From the NCBI RefSeq assembly GCF_000004075.3, contig NC_026659.2:28476272-28540271 (forward strand): 64,000 nt of DNA. The letters are read 5' to 3'. The stretch comes from Cucumis sativus (Eukaryota; Streptophyta; Magnoliopsida; Cucurbitales; Cucurbitaceae). Shown one piece after another: positions 53,434 through 64,000 of the stretch. A model generated the notes under the pieces. It saw only the letters and a program-made list of their open reading frames with translations. It was not told where the DNA came from and made no database searches. The position numbers were made by a program, and so were the translations under genes. Every line of letters begins with the position of its first letter. Positions within the stretch are counted from its first letter, which is position 1.

Positions 53434-56400
53434 CATACGATTCATTTTTACCCACATCCTCTTATCCACTTAGTGGTATTGAAATTGATTGATAACATCT
53501 CACAGAAATTCCTTTCTGCTTATATTCATCAACATAAAGAACAAAGCCTGGCTGGCCTTCTTGCCAAGTCTTTGTCATTGCAGAGATCATTTCTTTGTTG
53601 TCATGGGGTGGATGATCTAACATGTATGTCCAATTCTTGACAATATACGCATTGTGAGGAAGTCTTATTTGTAAGGTTTACCTTCCTTTTTATACCATTC
53701 CTTTCCCTTATATCTGATATGCAGAGGGCTCTGTTTTGTGTTGGTAGATTAATTTAATTGTTCTGATCTATTATGAATTACACGTCTCTTTCCGAGTCTT
53801 CTGGATCTCTCTGCTTTTAACAATTAATGGATGTTGCCTTGAAAAAGCACTTGAGGAGAGGATTAGGTGGACCTTGAACATTGAAAAGAGCTACAAATGG
53901 TGGTCCTGAAGATTTTTTTTTCACTGTATATGATAAAAATATCAGAGAACCTTTTCTTTTCCTATTCCTTCTTTTTTAATAACTCGTTTGGAGGGTAGGA
54001 GGGGCTTCCAAAATTTCTATTTGTCAACAAAGAGACCAGTCTTAATCTTCTATTTGTTGTTTGAACTTCATAAACTCTCTGAAACTGTGCTGTATGTCTT
54101 GTTTCGGGAGGTGTGTAGCCATCACAGTCGGCATAAAACCAAGTTGTTGAAAAAGTGAAAAGCACTTGGAAAAAAAAGTCGAACCAAGTTGATTGTGCTG
54201 CCCCCAACTTTCTTGTTGACCCACCAAACCAAAACTATATTCATTATTCATTGTGAACTATGTTTCCTTACCCCACCCTTCCAACATCCTAATGTCAATT
54301 CCACTGCTTCTCAGGCTACACGAAAGAACATCATATTCCAAATCAAGATTATTAATTCTTTAAATCTCTTCTCTTGGCATTTTCTTTTTGGTTTTGTTTC
54401 GGGAGAAATTATACCAGACGACTAGGTAGAGCGTGACCAAATAATGAATTAATGGTTGAAGGTGTGCTAGTAGTCTAGTTGTGTTGGTTTGTTATATGTG
54501 TAAATTGTGCAAACTAAATGGATCCATTATAACAATGAGACCATGTTGGGAACCGATTTTTGAAGTACTAAAGATTCATCTGTCTCTGTTTTTCTTTTGG
54601 GAACAAATCCACAATCAAGATGAGCAGTTGACTAGCAAGAACGAGGTTTCAATTCAAGGAGGAAGAGGTTTTGGTTGGCGAATGTTGATAGGTTTGTTTG
54701 AAATGACTTTTTAAACGTTAACAAGGGTTCAAAAGAACCAAAAGATCCTAATACTAATATCTTCGATGGGCTCTGTGGAAGAAGCTTTGTCTAAAAAGAA
54801 CAACAAAACAAATCTACAATAAAGGGCTACAAAACAAAACCCCTCTTTCTATATGACAACACACAGAAACTTATCAAAGATTTTGTAAGAAAGGTTTTGA
54901 GTAAGTGATAAATGTCCTACAACTACAACACTTTCATTAGATTTTTTTCTCTTAACAACGTGGAGGGATAGTGTTGAACTTCATACCTCGAGTTGATATT
55001 ACAAGGGTTTGAACAAAACCTCTCTAATCACAAGAAAATTTATAGTACCATATACTCCTTTTGTTCACACTATAGAAATGTCTCCATAAATATTAATGGA
55101 TTCAACATTAACGTCAGTAGGTCTACTCTATTTTTAAAAGCATGCTAGCAAATAGAATATTAACGGGACATACAAGTGCTCTCGTAGTAACCATAAACCT
55201 AATTGATCATCATCTCCTAGGCCCACACCATTACCAATTGGGTATGTTATGTTGTTGATTATTGACTTTGGAAGCCGCAACGGTATCAATGAATGACAAA
55301 TAATTTTCGTGAGTGTATATTCATTTGAAGTTAAATTATAAATACGGTCTTTTAAGTTTGGAGGTATTTATTGATTCAGTCTCAACGCTTTCAAAATTAC
55401 AATATTACTTTTTCGATTTCGTAAAGACCTATTTTTTTATCTCTCCATATAAAGGTACGGAATTGTAAGAAATAGAAAATAATCTAACAGCTTGAGATCA
55501 ATGCATAAATAAAACACAATCGTACCCGTTATCCACCAAAGAAATAAAAATTATCTAAAACACACCTCAAGAAAAGATATCTGAAGGAGAATAATCTTAC
55601 ATGAATATTCGTGTCAATTATAAAAGAATACACCAAACGGAATAACCCGACAAATCAATCAAAAAACACAAGATAGTACCATAGATTCCAAAGTTATGTT
55701 GGTTCAAATATATGTGATTTTCATGTACTAACTTTATTAAAGTCAAATGGCATAATGAAAAGTTTGCAGTTATTTTCTTTACCTGACTCAATAGGTTAAG
55801 TCATAGGCTTTTTGAAAATTGGGCCAAACAATCCAAAAAAGCTTGTTGGGTTTAGACCTATTCTTCTAATTTTTCCTCATCGGCCCAACCTGATGACCAA
55901 AGACGAAATGGATCTAATCAAACAAGCCCGTTCGTTAAGTCATAAACATTACTTTACTTATAACTTTCTTTTGTTGTTCACTTTCGGCATATATTATGAA
56001 CATCATACAAGTTTTGAAAATTAATAAATAATTTTTACTAAGAATTCATGAGTTCAAAGATTAAATTACATTATTCTTTTGGTTTATCTCATTGAAACTT
56101 TGTATGTAAAATGGAGAAATCATATCCCTAATCTAAAACTTGATTATTTAAATTCAAATGTATTTTAGATGTTCTGATTTAAGTCTAACTTTTTTTAAAA
56201 AAAAGAAAATAAAAGTTAATAAGGGACCTTTGGATTAAATGCCATGAAATATGTAGGCATTAGGTTTGAACCAACATGGAGTAGCCATTTAATTATGTAC
56301 TTTTTTTTATATAAAAAAAAAAGTGATTTAATTTTGTAATTTAGTAGATAGGTTTAAACTTTCATTTAAATAATTGAAATTTGATTATTTAAAAATAAAT

Positions 56401-56580
56401 AAAATTATGAAGATCTCAACCTTAGACATAAACTGACTTTTTAATTATATAAAGAAATAAAAGGAATTGATATTAAAAAAAATGAAAATGTTTGTTTTTA
56501 TAAATTTTATAAAGATATTCGCATTTGATTTCATCGATATTTTTTAATGAAATTGAGACTTCGATATTAGGGAAAGGAAA
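53434..56580. other. 3-kb spacer before the Pumilio gene
   Basis: Thioredoxin-like 3'UTR followed by AT-rich DNA. Short ORFs (e.g. 54481-54714) have no family resemblance or splice support. Sequence at about 55320-55440 and 55800-55930 looks like old repeat remnants. No gene seen. Confidence 0.45.
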
Positions 56581-56795
56581 TAATGCTCATGCAGTGCACG
56601 TACCGATTGGCATCACCGTCGATTGATGATCGGACGGCGGTGGTTTGTGACTGTATGTTTTGTGATTTCCTTCTCTTCTTCCCTTAGCTGCGAATTAGAA
56701 TTGTTCTAATTTCTTCCTTATTTTTCGATTTCAAACTGAATTTCGCTGATAATTTCCCATTTCCGATTTCCATCGTTTCTCCTTTCTCAATCTCA

Positions 56796-56912
56796 ATGGC
56801 ATCTTCAAATCCCATTCATCTTTTAATCTTCTTCTCAATTCACTACTCCATTTCATTCCCTTCTTCCTCTATGGATTCCACCTTCCTTACCCCTCCATTC
56901 CTTCACTCTTGA
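56796..56912 (+). promoter_or_regulatory. 38-codon uORF in the Pumilio leader
   Basis: ATG at 56796 opens 38 codons and ends TGA at 56910-56912, some 460 bp before the main ATG. The peptide begins MASSNPIHLLIFFS and is hydrophobic. It lies in a pyrimidine-rich stretch typical of a plant leader, just before a likely leader intron (donor near 56941, acceptor near 57110 or 57294). Confidence 0.4.
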
Positions 56913-57371
56913 TCTCTATCCCTCTCCACGATCTTATTTCAGGTCGGTAATTCTTCTCTCTTCCTGATTTCATCTTCATTTCCTATTCTTTCTTATTGTA
57001 TCCCTTTTCGGGATTCTGGGTTGTTCTTGTTTTCTTCATTCTCCAATATTTTGGGGGCTTTCAGGTGGAGTTACAAACTTTTTTTTGTTTACTCCGTCAC
57101 AGGTTGAATCGGTGGGGTGGGCCTGATGTTTGCTTATAATATGAATTTTTATATGCGACCAATTCTGTCTCTATTCGTTTCAAAGTCTGCGTAGATTCAT
57201 TTGCCCCTCTTTTTAATACTTCCATAGGTGGGTTGTTTTGTTTTCGAATTTTAAATCTTTTTATTATTGTTATTATTATTATTATTTTATGTAGACGATT
57301 GATTATATATTATTGTGTTTGTCTTCGTGTGGGAGAAGGTTGGGATTTTAGAGAGGTTAAAATCCCTGAAG

Positions 57372-60300
57372 ATGGTTTCTGGGAGTAATACGGATATGCT
57401 ATCAATACCTAATGAAGGTCATCAAGTTCCTGCTGGAAATTTTGAAGATAATTTACGGACTGAGCTTGAACTACTTCTGAGAGAGAATTCTAATCACTCA
57501 GTAGCAGGACGAGGTGGAGATCTGAATATTTATAGGAGTGGCAGTGCTCCTCCAACAGTTGAGGGATCCATAAATGCTGTTGGGAGTCTATTTACGAGTT
57601 CTTATTATAATGAGTTCAACACTAAGAGTGGTAGTAATGATGGGGTTTTGTCTGAGGATGAAATTCGTTCACACCCAGATTATCTTTCTTACTATTACTC
57701 CAATGATCACATCAATCCTAGACTCCCTCCACCATTAGTATCGAAAGAGGACTGGCGTGTTGCGCAACGGTTTCAGGGCATTGGATCTTCATTGGGACGG
57801 CAAGGGGATTGGAACTGGAAGAAGTTAGTTGATGGTAATACTAGTTCGTCATTGTTCTCTATGCAGCCTGGAAGTTCTGTACAGCGGACAGATAAAAATA
57901 ACGGTAATGTAATGGAGTTTGGAGATGCTAATGGAAAGAACCTCCCTAGAAAGACTCTATCTGAGTGGCACGACAGAGGGAGAGAAGGTTTCGTTGGATC
58001 AGGCGGTAACGGACTCGGTGCAAGAAGGAAGAGTTTTGCTGATATTGTTCAGGTAGATTTAACTATTCAACATTGTATCTATTCTAGCATGGTCTCTTTG
58101 ATCATCGTCATATATTTCCCCCAAATTTTAAGTGCGCCTGCTTGTGGTTTTCCTAATTGCACAATAGTTCCATGTGCTATTGAATGTAATAGGAAGTTCA
58201 AATTTTCATTTTATTTTTGCTGGTTGTGAGAACAAACTATGTTTTGAACGGTTGTCAAGTCAAAATGACATGAAATTTATTCTTTAGTTTCTTTCTTCTA
58301 AGTTGATGAGATCCAATAATTTTTTTTATTATGCTATTTTGGTTCATTATCTCAAAGGCACCTTGGTTTGGCCGGTGATTTTTCAAAATTATACCGTCTT
58401 CTCATTTTTTAAAAATATGGTCTCTACTTCATTCTTGTTCAGTACTGACATTCTATTTCTTTTGATGATACTGGTCTATTCCGTGTTTGTAGTCAGTGGT
58501 TCTTTTAGCTTTTCCTCTTTCAGCTTATGTTTGATTTGGTTGTATAGGTGGATACATGTCATCCCAACCGTCGGTTTGATAATATATCAACTTTCTCCTT
58601 GTTTAGTAGGCAAATATTTCTTCATTTAAGGCACTAAATATTAATGGATTATATTCTGCAGGAAGGACTTGGTGAATCTGCTTCCATGTCTGGCCAATTG
58701 TCACGCCCTGCAAGTCATAATTCTTTTGGTGATGTTGACAATATGGGAATGAATGATATAAAGCCACCCGGATTATGTAATGGAGTGGGTCCTATTGAGG
58801 ATATGCATACCCCAGGCCCCCCTGGCTTTGTTGGAGTGCAGAGTCATAATAAAGCAGCGTCTCATTCCTTTCTGAATCCAAATTGTTCAACTCTGTCAAG
58901 AAGCACAACTCCTGAACCACAGCTAGTTGGAAGGTCTTTAAGTTTCGGTTTACCTCCTGTCGGTAGTAGAGTTTTTGCCGTGGAGAAGAAGAACATAACT
59001 TCATCCAAGGTTCAAAATGGTTATTCTGCTGGGTTTACTGAACTGCCCGACATATCTGGTTTACACCTGTCATCAATTAGACATGAAGATGGAGTCAATG
59101 GGGCGCAATCTCGACTTCAACTGGATCTTGGTGAACAGTCAGATTTCCTGATCAACATGCCCAATGGTATTCTCCCACGTACTCTGCCTGACCTTAGTGA
59201 CAAAAAACTCTCGAAACCAAGTGATAATATAGACCTAACAAGGAAAAGTGGGATTGTAATGAACCCCAGAGCGTCTACAATGAGTTCTCATGATCATGTT
59301 AACTTTCCCAAAAGAACTTCTTCTTCTACCAATCTATACTCTAAACCAAATTCATCAGGCTTTGTAAGCAAGGACGGGCCTACCAGACACCTTCAAAATG
59401 CAAACCTTCAGAGTGTGGATTTGGCTGGATATCCTTCTGGTGACTTTTCAATGAATATGAATCACAGTTCTGCTATGAATAGCTATGGAACTTCTGATCA
59501 CATCAAACTGCCATCTGGAACCTCTGATCGTCCAAACCATGCCGGATCTAGTTTGCAACCCCATAATTACTATGGCATTTCTCAAGGAGACTTGCAAGGC
59601 CTCCGAAGTGCCTATCTAGAAGCCTTGCTTGCCCAACAAAAGCAGCACTATGAGCTGTCACTTTCAGGTAACTCGAGTGTTTATAATCACAGATTGTATA
59701 CAAATACTCCATATGGTTCTGGCATCCCTTATTTGGCGGACCAAGCATTGGATTCCGGTCTTTCTTCTGTTGGACATGGTGGTACAATGTTGCAGAATGA
59801 ACGAATCCTACGCTTTAACTCAATGATGAGAACTTCAATAGGAGCTCATGGGTCTTGGCAGCCAGAAATTGGCAATACTGCAGATAGAAGTTTTCCATCA
59901 ACTTTATTGGATGAGTTCAAAAGCAACAAAACTAGATCTTTTGAGCTTTCGGATATTGTTGATCATGTCATTGAATTCAGGTGCACATGGTCAATCAATG
60001 TTTATTTTACATGTATTATTCTTGGCACTATTAATTATCTTATTTTATCCTTTTTGCTAATTCTTGATCTCACTATGTTGTGTAGTATGGATCAATATGG
60101 AAGCCGTTTTATCCAGCAAAAGTTGGAAACAGCCAATGTGGAAGAGAAGACAAAGATATTTCCAGAAATAATTCCACACGCCCGTACCTTGATGACTGAT
60201 GTCTTTGGAAATTATGTTATTCAGAAAGTAAATGCTTTAATAGTTAATTGTTTTATGGCTTGTTATTTTAAAATGTTGAGTTGATTGACTGTTCATTACA

Positions 60301-62326
60301 GTTTTTTGAACATGGTACTGCAAGTCAAAGGAAGGAGTTGGCTGAACAACTTTCAGGGCATGTTTTGCCTCTTAGTCTTCAAATGTATGGATGCAGAGTG
60401 ATTCAGAAGGTTCTTTCTCGACTCTCTTCTGCTTAAGAATTTTTATTCATTCAGCAATGACTAATGAGTAATACTATTGGATGGATCTTATTTTATTTCA
60501 TTGTTTCCTTGGGTTATGGATACCTCTGTTGTTCTAGTGGAAAAGTTAGATGCACATTGTCACCAAGTTGTCTGATTTTAAATATTGACTTGTGTTTTCC
60601 TCATCATAATACATCTGTCAGAATTTGTATTGGGCGAACCAAATGAGACAGTGTTGCTTTATTAACAAACAAACAAATACTAATGCAGGCTTTGGAGGTA
60701 GTTGATTCAGAGCAACAGACACAAATGGTTGCTGAGCTTGATGGCTCCATAATGAAATGTGTCCGTGATCAGAACGGAAACCATGTTATTCAGAAATGTA
60801 TCGAATGCATCCCTCAAGAGAGAATTCAGTTTATTATATCAGCATTTTATGGCCAGGTTCTGGCACTATCCACTCATCCTTATGGCTGCCGTGTTATTCA
60901 GGTAACTAGTTTGTTTCTCCTGTATATTTTTATTTCTTTAGATTACATATATTGATTGTTCTCCGCTCCCAATGTTGTAGAGGGTATTAGAACACTGCGA
61001 TGATTCGAATACACAACAAATTATCATGGATGAAATCATGCAATCCGTTTGCCTCCTGGCTCAAGATCAATATGGAAATTATGTTATCCAGGTAAACAGA
61101 ACTTTTTTGGTCAATAATATCTATTTCTAATGGCATCTGATCGTTTGTCAAGATATGAGTTTAGTTGATTCATATGTGATCTTTTCAACCTGGGATGACC
61201 ATTATAAGACGAGCAACTTTATGCCATTTATAGTCGGTGCTTTATTTAGTTGCAAGTACTTATATTATAATTAGCCTATTGTCATTTTCGACTGTGGTTG
61301 GTAGACTGATCGTTCTGTTCATATCTAAAGACTTTTGTCAAAGATCATTATTGATTTTATTGTTTCAACCTTGAACAGGATCTGTCGATATGTTGTACAA
61401 TTGTATCTTTGAGTTGTAAGGAATAATAATTATGTGCCCCTCATTTTGCAGCATGTACTTGAATTTGGTAAACCACACGAGCGGTCTGTTATTATAAGTA
61501 AGCTTGCAGGACAGATTGTAAAAATGAGTCAGCAGAAGTTTGCTTCTAATGTTGTGGAGAAGTGTTTAACATTTGGCAGTCCTGAGGAACGTCAACTATT
61601 AGTTAACGAGATTTTGGGTTCTACTGATGAGAATGAGCCCTTGCAGGTTTGTTAGATTCTTAATTATCTTTAAATGCTTCACTAAGTGGCGTTTTTCACT
61701 AAGTGGAGATTCTGCACTCTAACCTCATGCAACTTTATCTGCGAATTTACTTCGTGAAGAGGCTAGCTGAATTCATGTTTCCTATCTACAATTCAATCTG
61801 TTTATTCATGCCTTAGTATCTGAATCTTATCATTTCCAACAGATAGGAAGGAATATTTTTTCCACTAAATTGGAAATGATATTATGTAGTGGGGAAATTG
61901 GAATGTTAAGATGGCTAACAGTAACTTTCATGTATACAACGTTTATACCAATTCAGTGGGGAAATCTTTTAGGATACAGATAATTTACTCTGAAAAAAAT
62001 GAAATGTTACAGGCAATGATGAAGGATCCATTTGGGAACTACGTTGTCCAAAAAGTTCTGGAGTCATGTGATGACCATAGTCTTGAGTTGATTCTCTCTC
62101 GAATCAGAGTTCACTTGAATTCCCTCAAGAGGTATACATATGGTAAACATATTGTATCTCGAGTTGAAAAGCTCATCACAACTGGAGGTAAGCCATTCTT
62201 CCCTATACTAATAACTTTGGATTTCTTTCATAGTGTGGCTGCAACTCATCATCATGCTACACTTGTTCTTTCTTTGCAGAAAGGAGAATTGGACAGTCTT
62301 CGACTTCTTCTTCGTTCCCTTCTTAG
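57372..62326 (+). CDS. Pumilio/PUF RNA-binding protein (APUM1-6 group)
   Basis: Cytoplasmic post-transcriptional regulator that binds 3'UTR elements and represses mRNAs. Exons 57372-58052, 58662-59980, 60086-60227, 60302-60409, 60689-60901, 60981-61091, 61452-61646, 62013-62187, 62280-62326 join to 996 residues, close to Arabidopsis APUM2. The N-terminal ~650 residues include a conserved nucleic-acid-binding-protein-like part ([41 protein letters not shown]). The C-terminal PUM-HD has eight repeats with recognition sets SRFIQ, NYVIQ, CRVIQ, NHVIQ, CRVIQ, NYVIQ, SNVVE, NYVVQ, the canonical series, which by the PUF code reads UGUANAUA. The start is the first in-frame ATG (upstream is only GTG). 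AATAAA is at 62473. Confidence 0.95.
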
Positions 62327-62468
62327 AGCAGTTTTGCGCATTTGCAGCAAGTCAGTATCCTGCTGCCTTCATCCAAAAGAATTCCCTTTCATTTTCTTCA
62401 GGTTGTGCAGTGCAGTGCAGAAAATGTCTTAAAGAGTGATCTTTCAGCTGACAGGTTAACAGTAAAAT

Positions 62469-62476
62469 TGTAAATA
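62469..62476 (+). promoter_or_regulatory. PUF-type element TGTAAATA in Pumilio 3'UTR
   Basis: TGTAAATA fits UGUANAUA, the site predicted from this gene's own repeat code. It lies about 143 nt after the stop and overlaps the AATAAA at 62473-62478. A second identical 8-mer is at 62823-62830, possibly beyond the mRNA end. Confidence 0.5.
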
Positions 62477-62624
62477 AACAAGAAAATCCATAAAGCCAGC
62501 ATTTATGGAACAGGGGCAGGGCAAGAAAAAGGGTCCCTGTAAGTGAGAATAACAATATTGGAGACAGAGTTTGTATATTTTGCAACCCTCAATCTCTCGG
62601 AATTTGCAGATAGAGAGAAGTTCT

Positions 62625-62661
62625 TATATATATATATATCTATATATATGCATATATATAT
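62625..62661. repeat. (TA)n microsatellite
   Basis: Uninterrupted TA units with a single C break (TATATC) and a GCA break. Downstream of the Pumilio poly(A) signal. Confidence 0.9.
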
Positions 62662-64000
62662 TATGTAAAGCTAAACCCAAATTGTAAATGACTAAAGAAG
62701 TAAAGGAACTATTGTATGATAAAATATCTCTATATGTACAAGGAGAAGCTATATATATGACAACCTTGTAAGTGGAGTCTTGTATACTATCATCTATATC
62801 TATTTTCCACTGTCATAAATTATGTAAATACTCAATAATTTACCCATAGTAGTTATTGCCTTCTCTACTCTTTCCTTCTTTCTCGTCTGATTATCTCTTT
62901 TGATATTCTTTTCTGTTGGTTGGTCTACTATGACTTGAATGTGAATGTCACCATTGTTCACTAACAAGTACAGGTTACTTGATTAACCCTTGCATCTTAT
63001 TGTATCATAAGAAACAATATATAATCATTATTTTTAGAACTTTATTTTGATGTTTCTCCTGAAATTTCTCTTATGTTGCAATCACATCAGATGGAGAAAC
63101 TTTGGGAAAGTACTCTGCATTTGGGTAGCTGCTTCTTGAGGTGGTTTTTACATATTGTTCATCAATTTATATTCATGTTTTATTCACCCATTTTAGTTCA
63201 TCAGGTATAAAAGAATATCATCTTCTCTGAATTAAAGTGTGGTCTCTTATCAGAAAAATATTTACATACAATACATAGTTAACTGCATTCTTAGGGAACT
63301 GACCTCATTTGAAAATTCAAGAAACTAAGCATTTGTCTAACCGCCAGGCTCCAGCTTCACCTGTCTGTTGTATTCGATTTAATTGTAACTTAGATGATCG
63401 AAAATCCACTGTATGGATCTTCTTACTGAAACAAGAAGTCTGGATCATCTACATGTTAAAATGAAATGGAGAATATGAATATCTTTTTTTCCACTTTAAA
63501 TAAAATATAATAACAAGGGGCAGTAACAACAAAACAAAGAAAGAAAGTCCAGTATAGCCAGGAAAAGAGAAAAAAACCCAAACAAAACAACTTGAAGAAC
63601 AATAATGTAAGTTTGATAATCCTTTTTTAAAAAGGAGACAAGCTTCTTTATTAGAAAATTATACAATGAAAATAATAGAGAAGCCAAAATAGGGAGATCA
63701 GAAGGTACATAGATCCGGACAGTATGGTTATCAGTTGTGAAAATCAAAGTAAAAAATGTATGAGAAAATCAAAGCATAAAAGAGAAAAGTGCTCCAAGTG
63801 TCAATGAAAACAAAGGAAAAGTGCTAAAATTTTCAAAATCCCAAAGGTGTGCAAGAGCCCAAAATCTCCCAAAAAAAGGAATGGAAGTTTGTTAAGTTTC
63901 AATTGCATAACATGTCACAATAGTCTACATAGAAATCAAAGATCAATTTCAAGAATCGAACTTACGTAGAAGAGGGTTAAAAGTAACGCCACAAGAGAGT

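Larger units (their letters stand above)
62327..64000. other. Pumilio 3' region and right-end spacer
   Basis: A likely 3'UTR with poly(A) signal at 62473, a (TA)n microsatellite at about 62625-62661, then AT-rich DNA. From about 63590 the sequence becomes A-rich with sense like old LINE/retroelement 3' fragments of cucurbits (recall only). No gene supported. Confidence 0.45.

Noticed and set aside
54481-54714. 77-codon ORF between thioredoxin-like and Pumilio genes
   Set aside because: Starts at a plausible ATG but the translation looks random and has no neighbours to join with.

Overview
This is a nuclear segment from a dicot plant. Genes are split by many short AT-rich introns with GT..AG ends, the proteins match plant-only or plant-type families (RZ-1, ACR, RD19-like protease, PUB14, AVT1, plastid thioredoxin-like, PUF), and the spacers are very AT-rich. 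A dispersed fold-back element with a core like TATCAGTGATAGAC, which I associate with cucurbit genomes, suggests a Cucumis-like species; this last point is recall, not proof.

Layout, left to right: (1) 146-4148 (-), a cold-type glycine-rich RNA-binding protein of the RZ-1 family, probably cut by the window edge. (2) 5515-8297 (-), an ACT-domain-repeat protein (ACR9/ACR10 type). (3) About 5 kb of AT-rich spacer with an orphan G-box island near 10.1 kb. (4) 13851-15166 (+), an RD19/cathepsin-F-like cysteine protease behind an ABRE. (5) 15573-18800 (+), a small plastid-type protein of unknown function. (6) 20050-27416 (+), VPS33, the Sec1/Munc18 subunit of HOPS/CORVET, 22 exons. (7) 28024-30546 (-), a PUB14-type U-box/ARM E3 ligase. 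(8) 33590-34084 (-), an intronless SKP1-like protein with a Gly/Ser tail. (9) 35774-36157 (-), a small secreted, peptide-precursor-like protein. (10) A 6 kb spacer with promoter-like and fold-back repeats. (11) 42148-49576 (+), a vacuolar-type amino acid transporter (AVT1) whose eighth intron is a textbook U12-type AT-AC intron. (12) 50.1-50.8 kb, two fold-back elements in inverted orientation. (13) 51853-53433 (+), a plastid thioredoxin-like 3 protein whose expected WCRKC-type site reads WCRNY. (14) 57372-62326 (+), a Pumilio/PUF protein with eight canonical repeats, a uORF in its leader and PUF-type sites downstream of its stop.

The genes are not an operon and show no shared pathway; loose themes are ubiquitin ligation (PUB14, SKP1-like), vacuole function (VPS33, AVT1, protease) and post-transcriptional control (RZ-1, PUF). 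All exon joins were made by eye from reading frame, splice sites and family knowledge; no alignment or transcript data were available. No bacterial-type system, CRISPR array, tRNA or rRNA was seen.
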